The translations under genes were made by a program, and so were the position numbers. Below the pieces are notes generated by a model. It saw nothing but the letters and a program-made list of their open reading frames with translations, ran no database searches and had not been told where the DNA came from. Positions 10,751 through 20,215 of a DNA stretch of 64,000 bases are shown in pieces; position 1 is the first letter of the stretch; the number at the start of each line of letters is the position of its first letter. The stretch comes from Apus apus (lineage: Eukaryota; Chordata; Aves; Apodiformes; Apodidae), in contig NC_067286.1 of the NCBI RefSeq assembly GCF_020740795.1, positions 38,020,503-38,084,502 of the forward strand, read 5' to 3'.

Positions 10751-13446
10751 TCCTATTCAGCCTCTCCAACCTATAACACAAGGTCCAGCAATCCTTTGCA
10801 GCATATTTCTTTCCTAGCTCTCCCTTTAAGTCCTGGGAGGGAGGACACAGAGAGGTAAAGCCCTGAAACTGTAATTTGGCTTGAAAGTACTGCAGCCTAC
10901 AATCAAATTATTGGTAGTTGGTGAACATTCTTTATTTCTGTTACATTTACTATTTGAGACAATTTGTAATTAAGTATCTTTACAAGGATAGTTTAAATAG
11001 TAGAAGTCAATATAATAGATGGTGTGATCATTTTCTAATTGTAATTGGTTGGTAAAATAAATGTTCTCCCTACTCCTTCCCACATAATTTGTTGTCTTTA
11101 AATCTGCTCATATGTTTACAATTTGGAGGAAACTGGTCTTCTTGCAGTATTGAAAAACCACAGTCTCTGACAACTCTTTATTAGAGAAGGAAAGGTGCTT
11201 GCCCTGTAAGTAAGACTGCTTTGAAAAACAACACTTCTCACTGTTTCTTTAGAAACTTAATATTTTAGCATATTTTTCTTGTAACATCTAAACTGTTGGT
11301 ATTTGATACAACAACAACTTGGGTATTGAAATCACCTTGGTATGTTCGGAATTTGACCAGTAATATTGTAGTCAAATGAAGCAATGTATTATTCATGCTT
11401 AGTTAGGTCAGCTGAACACATTTCAGCCTTACCGTGTTTGCAATCATCTTGACTCATGTCATAATATTTTCCATCACCTCTCCCGAGGCACATTTAGCAC
11501 CTTTTTTTTCCCCCTTTTAGAAAAAGAAATTTTCAATTATAGCTGTAAAGCAAACAGGCAACTGAAATCCACCCATTTCCTAAAGCTCTATTATCCCAAA
11601 GGTATCTGAAAGAAAAATATATTGATACTAATTACTGAGCAGAAAGCAATCAGGAAAATCTTTTTTACTCCCAACTCTCTCTTCTCCCCTTACTCCTGCA
11701 TCAAATGTGCCTCTAAAGAGGAAACCCAGCATTGTTTTAAAGCATATAGGGGCACATGATGATAGCAAAAGCAAGCCTTCTTTATGCCCTTGTCCCTAGG
11801 AGACTTTTCTGGTATCTTCTCCTTGCAGCCCTCTTCTTGTTCACACGTGATAAGTCTAATCTTTTCTCAGCAGCTCCCAATGCTTCACTCACTGATTTCA
11901 ACAAGCAAGCAAACAGCAGAAGAGGTGTTGTTCATAAAAATCTATCCTCCTCTCCCTTTACCTTACTGATGAATGTACTGAAATGATTTGTCATCAGTAA
12001 GTCCATAGGGATTGGCATCCAAACCAGCATGGGTTACAGCAGTAGCCTCTTTCAGCTAGAGAGGATGCTGTGGGCATGCCTGTTGCACACATCCAGCAAG
12101 GGGAGCGGGGTGCTGGGGGAGGCCCAAGTGCTCTGCTGAAGTTTCTGTCAGGCTGGGCTGGTGTAGCCAGGGGTTTGGAGCAGGAGGTAAAACTGGCTTA
12201 TTTTAAGGAAAATACCTAACTGGAACAATCAGCTATTTCGTTGAGCAAGGCAGTATCTCTCTCCTTGGTGTTTAGGTTTCGTTAATATATACTTAAATGC
12301 TAAAGTTATCCTAAAAGGGACTTTTTCTTTCTTTTTCTAAACTAAAGCATGGAAGGTGTCTGGCTACTTTTCCTTTCTAGTTACCTTTTAGAACTGGATT
12401 CCATGTCTTTGTACACTGTCTCTCTCCCATGCTCTGTTGGATCTTTCTGCACTGCTCTGGCAATTTTCAGACTCCAGAAGTCAAGGTCCATCCCGGCAGA
12501 GTGGAACATAGCACAGCTTAGAAAAAGACAGGAAGTCATGGCACATGTGCATCTGGTAGCTGTCAGTCCTATATTGGAGTGTGATATGGATGTTTTGCTC
12601 CAATGTAAATCACAGGACAACTATTTTGTATGGCAGATTCCACTTTACTGCTCTTTCATGAGATTTTTTTGTCCTTGTTAAAAAAGAGCTTTATTGTACA
12701 ACATGTTCTGCTCAAAGTCCCCTTGAAAATAGCTTCCTTTTTTATTTTGTTTTTTTAAACTATTATAAAGTAAATATTTTTCTGGTAATAAATAGAGATT
12801 CAGTTATGTAGCACCATGCTGGTCTACAGAAGTGATCAGGATGGTAAGAATGCGATGTCTCAGCATCTAGAAGAAGACAAAAAGAGCCGGTTAAACAGAC
12901 AAAACCAAAAAAGCCCTTTGGATAACACCTGATTTTCTTACAGATGTGGAAAGAATGATGGTTGTGTCACTCACAGCAAAACATAATGAAGCCATGGAGT
13001 GAGAAAAAAGTATATCATTTTGTGAGTATACATATTAATAATCTTGGCACAGAAATTATTAAATGAAATTAGGACTTTAGGAAACAATGTTGCATCTAGC
13101 CAAGTTAAGCAGTGCATTGACATATTTAAATATTTATTTACATTTCAGTTTTCCATAGATAAAAAAAAAACATTCTGCTGCAAAAAAAGTCAATAGAAAT
13201 TTAAGGGAAGAAAATCTTCCATTATTTATTTCCAAAATAATGGACTTCTGGAAATCTAAACAGTGGTCTATGGTCACTGTTTATTAATAACTTTTTTTAT
13301 TTATGTGAAGAAACCTTAAGAGAAAGAGTACTGCATGGAAAAATTGTTTGATTTTGTATAAGCCAGGCTCAGTGAAATCACTGACCATGCTCTTGATGTT
13401 CCTTCTGAAATGGCAGATCATTCAAATGAAAAAAAAAATAATAATG
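10751..13446. other. Intergenic, no gene recognised
   Basis: AT-rich, with one GC-richer patch at about 12020-12190 that does not form a CpG island. Two short overlapping ORFs near 12350-12680 lie on opposite strands and have no recognisable content. Confidence 0.4.
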
Positions 13447-13672
13447 GGAAGACTTTTTTTACTATGAGGGTGGTGAAACATTGGAACAGGTTGACCAGAG
13501 GGGCAGTAGATACTCCATTCCTGGAAGCATTCAAGGTAAGGTTGAATGGGGCCCTGGGCAACCTGATCTAGTTGAAGGTGTCCATGCTCATTGCAGGGGG
13601 GTCGGAACTAGATGACCTTTTATGTCTTCTTCCAACCCAAAACACTCTATGATTCTATGATTATATGATCAA
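13447..13672 (+). mobile_element. CR1 LINE 3' tip
   Basis: About 225 bp homologous to the last part of the CR1 copy at 8848-9318. It begins at the 'ctatgagggtggtgaaacattgg' region, continues through 'ccctgggcaacctgatctag' and ends in the tandem tail 'ctatgattctatgattat'. It is strongly 5'-truncated and more diverged than the 8.85 kb copy. A poly(A)-like run (aaaaaaaaataataat) sits just before its 5' edge. Confidence 0.93.
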
Positions 13673-15210
13673 TGTAGTGTAAAATTTAAAAATTAGTAGA
13701 AGATTTGTTGAAAAAAACCCACAGCCCCAAAACCTGAACCCTCAAACAAGAACAAGGGTAGAGATTAGGAGAAAGGTAAAGAAAGGAGAATGGTCTATCT
13801 GCTATTTCTTTTTTCAGGTGTACTGATGATCAGGAAATCAATAATGCTGGTGAACTTTCCCCTTAGCACTATGAAATTATGTAGTTATTTGGGTCTCTTA
13901 TAAGAAAATCCATTTATTGAAATTATTCCTATTAGAAACTAAGCAGGTTTTCCTTAATTTCAGATGAAGGTTTAAGTATTTACACTTCTATTTTGCCCAC
14001 TCTTCCTGAAATAAATCCTTTTACATGCAATGCAATGAATTAACATGAGCATAAACACTAGCATGATCTCAAAGTGTGTGACAGTTTTCTCAGAAAGTCT
14101 TGTAATATTGATTCTTAAATCTTATGCAAAGCAGTGTATTTTCCTTGAAGTAAGACAGACCTGGCTGTTCTGATGTTTAATGAGGGATGGTGGGGAAGAG
14201 GGCAGCTTGTGGCAAAATAATATATGCAGATTTCATGTTCTACAACCAACAGCACATTGACTTTAGGTTTAGCACACTGGTGAGATTGCTTGCTTTGCAA
14301 TTCCAAGTGGTGTAAAGAAAGCAATGCTACAAGAGCAAAGACAATTAAGAAAATGCTGTGCCTGTGCAAAGTGTGTGCATTGCTGATCTCATCTGTGGTT
14401 TGAAATCCCCCTATTCCAGAAGCATAGGGAAAGTGAAATAGGACTTTTCTCCCACTTGGCCCTGCTTAATGAGAGAGACAGAAAGAGGATTGGAAATGGT
14501 GGATTGCTGCTGCTGTTGTTTTCTATTCCTAGGACTCTGCTGTCCAAAAGGAAAGACAGAAGCAAACTTCCCATTTTTTGCTCACTTTGTATATAGGCTT
14601 CTAGATATCCAGACTTTATCTGTGTTTAGCTATGTTTATAATCAGCCTTTGTAGCATGAGGGTTTTTCAAAAAGGAAATAGGCTACAGAAAAAGGTTTGA
14701 ATAACAACAGGAGCTATAAATAACAAATGTTGCATATCATTAATGACTTCCTCCTGAGTTTTTCAAGGTTTACTAAAACATTTATCGGAAATGTGTTTCT
14801 GTATAATTAAACAAAACCACTAACCTCTCTAAATTACTAATTGGATTTCATTATTACACTTCATTTTTTTTTCCAGTATTATTCTCAATGGTGGAAAGAT
14901 TTTAAAAAACATTTATTCTGACAAATATTCTCAAAGATTTCTGAACTATTGTAATAATTTTTCACATTAAAAATACTTGGAGTTGTTTTCAGTTATCATT
15001 TCATTATGCAGTCTTTAAGTAGTTCTGTAGCTCTAACTCATAAAGGCATTAAACTACCTGTGCGGTTAGTGTTTTCTCACAGAGTTGCAATTTTTTCACC
15101 TCTTTCCCTGTGAATCTTTCTAAACCTTGCATGTCTTCTTAGTAGGCATCTGAAATGGCACATCCACCATTCCTGTAACTAATGCTGTTGCTGTGTGTTT
15201 CTAATTTGCA
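13673..15210. other. Intergenic, no gene recognised
   Basis: AT-rich sequence with no recognised repeat, RNA gene or coding exon. Confidence 0.4.
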
Positions 15211-15312
15211 GAATTATTGAGGCTCAGAGGAAAAGTCCTCTGAGATCACCAAGTCCAACCTATGACCTCACACCATCACACTGGGTAGCACTGAAGCACT
15301 CCTCACTGTCCT
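15211..15312 (-). mobile_element. CR1 LINE 3' tip fragment (reverse)
   Basis: The plus-strand reading 'ctctgagatcaccaagtccaacc' followed by 'tatgacctcacaccatcac' is the reverse complement of a CR1 3' terminal region. Only about 100 bp can be recognised, and it belongs to a different subfamily from the copies at 8.85 and 13.45 kb. The tail motif itself is degraded. Confidence 0.7.
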
Positions 15313-16219
15313 TGCATGCTTCAGGTTAAAGTGGGCTGGGAAAGGCTTCCTGTTATTCCCAACCTCATGTCCTGCTTCTTTTTTTACACCTATATCTATG
15401 TAAGCCTACTCACTTTACTGAGGTTTGTTTGGTTTTTTTTTGTTTTTTTTTTTTAACTCAGATCAGGATCAAAGCAAGTGATACAACCAATTCCTACACA
15501 AGAAGTCTTCTACATGATAAAACTTTATGAAAATTCATTAACTGTTTAAGTTAATTAATACCTATGCAGAGTTTCAGAGGATACAGATCTCATTACTTTA
15601 AATTTTTATTTAATTAAGCTAAGAACTCTCATTTTTTTAAAAAAATCTGAATATAATATTTTAATTCTGCTAGTGTGAACTCAAGGCATGTATTTTGAAC
15701 AAAAAAAAAGCAACCAAGAAACTAAAAATCAAGCTATTCAAATTAAAATTAAGTTCTGTTTTTAGGCTTATTTTTTGAGAAATAGGGTGTGACCGCAAAA
15801 ATTCTTGAGCAGACACTGTTATTACATTGTCAAATATTTTTACATCTCTTTAGTGAGGACCTACCTAAGATGAGTATTTCCACAAATACTCTTCTGTAAG
15901 GCAGTGTCCACACAAGGCTGTTTTCTCACGTTTAACACAGAAAGGTTTAGCTGGTTAGAATTTTCTCAGAAATTCAAGTTCACAGGTAATGTGTCTTCAG
16001 GAAGGATATGAATTTTGAATCTTTTCATTTCCTAATTTTCAGATGCAAAACTTTTAGATGTGCATGCAGTCTGTAAAATTGCACAGAATGAGACATGCTG
16101 TTATTAAACATTATGGCAACAAGTAAAACACTCAAAACTTGCAATTTGCCAAGAATAAGGTTGCTAGTAAAATATTAATTTGTTCCTTCGTATGCATACA
16201 TGAAAACGATCTTCAGCAA
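15313..16219. other. Intergenic upstream flank of the CpG island
   Basis: AT-rich, with a T-run at about 15420-15455. No feature is recognised. CpG dinucleotides become frequent abruptly from about 16220. Confidence 0.4.
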
Positions 16220-16579
16220 TAAACGGAGAGACCGTGCACTCCCGCGTACCCACACGCGTGGCACGGGCGCACGATGCGCACAGCAGGTGGAGCAGATCAG
16301 TCCTGCTTCCTGCTCTTTCCCACGTTCCGTGCCTCACCTGCCACGGCCCACGGAAACCCATCTCTGGAGGCAGGAGCACGGACAGCCGTGTTGGCCACTT
16401 CACAGCACCTTCCCCTTGCAATTGCTTCATGGGTCTCAGTTACAACGCAGGAGGCCTCAGAGCGCGGGCGAGGGCCTTTCCCCGCTGCCAGCCCCCAGCC
16501 CGGTACCGCGCGGCGCCGGGGAGCTCAGCCCGGGCAGCCGGCCTCCTGCCTGGAGCCACGTCCTACCCTCCCCGGCAGG

Positions 16580-16780
16580 TCACCTCTGCAGGCCAGAGCG
16601 GGCTCTGCTGCCGGGCCTCACTCTTTTAATGACTACAAAAGGAAAGAAGTTTCGTGTTACAGTAGCTAAACCCGGGAAACACTGTGAAAAGTGACAGGCC
16701 GCCGGGCGAGGCAGAAGTGGGTGAAGGGGGCTGACCAACCCGCGCGGCATTTTGACATCTTTGAATTCTGTCTCAGCCAT
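16580..16780 (-). other. Possible small ORF of a divergent transcript
   Basis: Reading leftward, an ATG at 16780-16778 sits in a strong start context (gagaaaATGG, A at -3, G at +4). It opens a 66-codon frame beginning MAETEFKDVKMPR and ending in TGA at 16580. The initial 60 bp is AT-richer than the surrounding island, so this stretch is not simply GC-driven. A weak donor-like AGAgtgagg lies near 16621. Human ARHGAP5 has a divergent antisense lncRNA (ARHGAP5-AS1), so transcription in this direction is plausible. Coding function is unproven, and the AAAATGGCTG word could instead be a YY1-type site. Confidence 0.2.
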
Positions 16781-17065
16781 TTTCTCCCCGTGGCGGCACG
16801 GCTGCTGGGTGGGAGCCCGGGCTGGCCTCCGGCCCCCGCTGTCTCTGCCCTTCGCGGAGCCGGCCGCTCCGGGCAGCTCCGTCGCGGTGACGGGCCGTGC
16901 GGACGGACACACCTCGGACTGCTCGCCCGCCCGGCGCACGGCGACGCCTCGGCCTGTCCCGCTGCCCGAGCCGGGACTAGAACCCGCGGCCTCCCGGCTC
17001 CCGGCGCCTCGCGCTCCCCATCCGGCCACCGGGCCACAAACCCGCGGCCGGCGCGCGTGCCCGCA

Positions 17066-17092
17066 GGGGCCGGGGCGGGGAGGGGGGGGCGG
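17066..17092 (+). promoter_or_regulatory. G-quadruplex-capable G tract
   Basis: Four or more G runs of at least 3 with short loops (ggggccggggcggggag, then a run of eight G) satisfy the usual G4 pattern on the plus strand. It lies in the CpG island upstream of the presumed start site. Confidence 0.6.
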
Positions 17093-17185
17093 AGCGGCGC
17101 GCGCGCGCGCGCAGCTGGCGTCCGGCCGCGCGCGCTCTCCCAGGCTTCCCGGGGAATCCAGCGGCAGCAGGAAGAGGCGCTTTCC

Positions 17186-17197
17186 CGCGCACGCGCA
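17186..17197 (+). promoter_or_regulatory. NRF1-like binding site
   Basis: CGCGCACGCGCA matches the palindromic NRF1 consensus YGCGCAYGCGCR at every position. NRF1 sites are typical of TATA-less CpG-island promoters near the start site. This is a motif match only. Confidence 0.6.
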
Positions 17198-17232
17198 GCT
17201 GGCCGGGCGGGCGCGCGCTGAGCCGCGGCGGC

Positions 17233-17255
17233 GGGCGGGAGGGGGGAGGGGAGGG
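17233..17255 (+). promoter_or_regulatory. G-quadruplex-capable G tract near the presumed start site
   Basis: Five consecutive G runs of three or more with 1-nt spacers (gggcgggaggggggaggg and onward) form a strong G4 pattern. If transcription starts upstream of it, the motif would lie in the leader RNA. Confidence 0.6.
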
Positions 17256-17279
17256 AAGCTGTGCTGAGGTAAAGTTGGG

Positions 17280-17534
17280 GGAGAGAGAGACTCCGTCAGC
17301 GGAGCCAGCGCCGGGGAAGCGCGGCGGCCGCCATTACTGAGCCGGGAGCGCCGCGGAGGGAGCGGAGAGGGGAGACGGGGCTGCGGCGGCCGGGAGCGCT
17401 CCGGAGCTGCGGGCCGGAGAGCGGAGAGAGCCCCGCGGGGAGGAAAAGCCGCCGGGGGCGCCGGCGTGGAGAAAGCGTCCCAGGAATGCTGCCGCTCCCG
17501 CCGCCGCCGAGGAGCCGGATCCCGACGGCGCGAG
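17280..17534 (+). other. ARHGAP5: ARHGAP5 non-coding exon 1 (5' end approximate)
   Basis: GC-rich leader ending in a consensus donor (GCGCGAG|gtgagg, donor at 17535). The 5' boundary is a guess. A second donor-like site (GAG|gtaaag at 17269) could define an alternative first exon. Near 17328 the word CCGCCATTA resembles a YY1 site. An upstream ATG at 17486 starts MLPLPPPPRSR. If joined to the exon at 24930, this uORF stops at the TAA at 24965-24967 after about 28 codons. Transcript data would be needed to set the cap site. Confidence 0.6.
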
Positions 17535-17929
17535 GTGAGGGAAGGAATCCGGTCCCGTGGGACCTCGCCCGGCCCGGCGGCCCGGAGCGGAGCGGAGCGG
17601 GGCGGGCGGCCGGCAGGCGGAAGGGGAGCGGGGGGAGGAGGCGGCTGCAGCCCGGCGAGCTGGTGCAGCGGCCGCTGGCTGTAACCAGTCCAAAGGGCTG
17701 GGGCTAGTGTGGGGCGAGGGGAGCCGGCCTCCCCTCCTGCCTCCCCGCGCGGCCGCCTCGGCACCCCCGCCCGGGGGAGGGGAGGCAGGAAGGGCAGGGA
17801 GCGGAGCGCCTGGTCCCAGACAGGTGATGAAGGCCTGAGCAATGGGAGGGTCTGAGCCTGCTGTGTGAGGCTGCCAGCTGGTCACGGCTCTCCAGGGAGG
17901 GAGGAAGGCAGGAAAGGGAGCTTCCCTGC

Positions 17930-18115
17930 TCCTCTCTTCTTCCTTCCTCATCCCCTTCTTCCCCCTACTCCTTTCGCTTCCTCCCTTCTATTCCCACAGC
18001 CTTCCCCCCGCTACCCCCCCCCCCCCCCTTTCTGTTCTTTCTCTGTACTTCTTTTCCTCCTTATCGCCCCCTTCTACTCATTCTCATCTTCTCTGTTCTT
18101 TTCCTTCTTTACTAT
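17930..18115 (+). repeat. Pyrimidine-rich tract with C15 run
   Basis: About 185 bp composed overwhelmingly of C and T on the plus strand, including 15 consecutive C at 18014-18028. It begins about 400 bp after the exon-1 donor. Mirror-like polypyrimidine sequence of this kind can form triplex DNA. Confidence 0.8.
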
Positions 18116-19984
18116 ATTTTAACAGTTGTCAATTCCTCTCCTTCTTCCTTTCACCTTCAAATACTGCTCGATATTAAATTTCAGAAAACTTCACTCTCCT
18201 AATGATGTGTGTGCGCTTCTGTTTTTCCACCAGGTGGATTTTAAGGCTTTGAAATAGGGTGGCCAGTTGCAGTGTTGCAGCTTTTAAGCATTTTGAATCC
18301 CTTCAGCCAGCATAACCTTTAGACTCTCTCCACCCAAGGAAAGCACCACAGATACACAGATATAATGCCATGGCATTGTCAGTATAGGCCATAAGGAGTA
18401 TAAAACACAGTTTTGATTAAAAATAGAAGAAAGGCCATTTACTTAAAAGGAAGACATACTTGGCACCTTCCCCCTCCAGAATCCACCCACCCTTCCTCTG
18501 TACCCCCCCTTTTGCCCTCTCCTCTGTCGCTTTTGCTATCAGTGTGGAATATTTTCTTAATAAGTAGGAGGGAAACATTTTTCATCTAGACCAAAATAGG
18601 CCTGTGGGGGTATGTGTGTATTCTTTAGTTTAGTGTCATGCAGATAACTGGAGGGTTTTTTTTTTCTTAATAAAGATCCTTGACAGATATTAAAAAAACT
18701 ACATTGCAGAGTAAAAACAGTAAAAAGAACAGCATTTGCTGGCCAATTGGACGTCCATTTTAAACCTGTGCATTGAAGCCAGTTCCAGCACTGACACTTG
18801 TATACTTATTTTATAAATGAATGAGGAATTAATAGGTGATAGGGTTTCTTCTGTTGTGATATCTTACCTTCCTGAGATTCTTCAATATGACAGCTGTTTT
18901 CAGCAGTGACATCAGTGACCAGAGTTAAGTGCTTTCTTAAAAAACCCATACCTATTTAAAATTTATAGTACATATCTAAACCTAACATATTACAAATACT
19001 CATTCAGATGCATTTTTGTAAAGATTATTTTCCTTTGTATTCTGGAGTTTTTTTTTAAGAAGTGCTAAAATTCTATTTATAGTACTGTACTGAAAGTGCT
19101 ACTAGAGCTTGCAAGGTATGATGTAAATATGATAGTTGTAAAAAGAGTCTATAGTGCTTAAAGTATCAGAAATTGCTTTTGTTACATTATCAGTGGCTTG
19201 TTTTAATACAAGTTGCTTTTAAGCGTGAAACACTTGAGCTTAAACAGTATGCTTTTTTTTAAAGTACCCTGTTTAAAGCAGCTGCCAATGTTGTGAAAAT
19301 GTAAATAATTGCAACCAAATGCCTACCACTCCCTAGTCTTGTACTGTATTTTAGCTAAGGTGTTGAATGTGTAACATAATCCAATTAAATCCTTTAGGCT
19401 CAGACTAAATTGTTTTTAAATGCTATATATAGCACTAACAGAATCAAATGCTGCACGTGTTTTTGAGGTTAAAGATAAAGTGTGCTTTCCTAAAGCCATA
19501 GGTGTTTTTCTGTGCCCAAACTTCATAGGAAAGAAAAGCATTAATCACAGTAATAGATTTTTCTGTATAAGTTTCCCCTTTGGGACTTGTTATTTGAGTA
19601 GATTGTGCGAAAATAATTCAATCCCATTTAGTAAAGGTATTAAAGGATGCTGGTGGTATGTTAAGACTTTCAAAAGCACTTTCTTAACAGAATTATCAAT
19701 CCCGTGTACTGGCATCCTTCAGGAATATGTTGCATAAAACTTCAAAACACTCCACATCACTACTTTTAGGATACTAATATATGGTATGTTCTTAAAGTTA
19801 CATATAAGGCATCCTTCAGGGGTGATACTTCCAGACCTTTACTGAGAGAATGGAAATTTGCGACGGGAAACATTCAGCGTTAAGTTCTGCGGGCACAGTT
19901 AGGTCGGGGAACAGCCTGAAAGCAGTCACGGTTATGGACATGACGTACCTATGAGAGCAAAGCCCGTGATGCATTCTTGCTGTG

Positions 19985-20215
19985 TGATAACGAAGGAATG
20001 CATTCGGAAGGAGCTGGCGCTGTTGGGGAAGAGCTGGCCGGGCTGGAGAGATGTCCCAGCCCCGCGCTGGGCGGCGCGGCCACCAGGGGGCTCCGTTCCT
20101 CCCGCCGCCGGCCGGGCTGCCCGGCCCGGCCCGGCCCGGCCCTGCCCTGCCCTGCCCAGCCCAGCCCTGCCCTGCCGTGCGCTGCCCGGGGCAGGCTGCC
20201 TGCCTCTCCATTTCT
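19985..20215. promoter_or_regulatory. Small intronic GC islet with pentanucleotide repeat
   Basis: An isolated GC- and CpG-rich patch of about 230 bp in AT-rich intron. Its right half (about 20118-20180) is a degenerate tandem repeat of 5-mers, mainly CCCGG changing to CCTGC/CCAGC. The ORFs crossing it on both strands (for example glycine/arginine-rich on the minus strand) are products of that repeat. The left half contains the CTCF-like site. It may be an alternative promoter or an architectural element. Confidence 0.65.
20078..20094 (+). promoter_or_regulatory. CTCF-like core motif
   Basis: GGCCACCAGGGGGC matches the widely used vertebrate CTCF core (TGGCCACCAGGGGGCGCTA) at all core positions. 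It diverges only at the 3' flank (TCC instead of GCT). It sits in intron 1, about 2.5 kb downstream of the promoter island, in a CpG-rich islet, so binding could be methylation-sensitive. This is a motif match only. Confidence 0.65.

Larger units (their letters stand above)
16220..17830 (+). promoter_or_regulatory. ARHGAP5: CpG-island promoter of ARHGAP5
   Basis: This is about 1.6 kb of strongly GC- and CpG-rich DNA inside an AT-rich neighbourhood, with a short AT-richer dip at about 16620-16680. There is no TATA box. It contains an alternating CG run (about 17098-17112), an NRF1-like site (17186-17197), a YY1-like site (about 17328-17336), G-quadruplex-capable G runs and a splice donor at 17535. 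The position 12 kb upstream of the ARHGAP5 coding exon, on the same strand, makes it the likely promoter. The start site cannot be placed exactly; about 17200-17300 is my guess. Such islands are often bidirectional. Long ORFs on both strands here are GC-content artefacts. Confidence 0.9.

Noticed and set aside
16580..17842. 420-codon minus-strand ORF through the CpG island, and other long ORFs on both strands there
   Set aside because: They are proline/arginine/alanine-rich with overlapping open frames on both strands, typical of GC-rich DNA poor in stop codons. Only the last 66 codons, from the ATG at 16780, are kept as a weak possibility.
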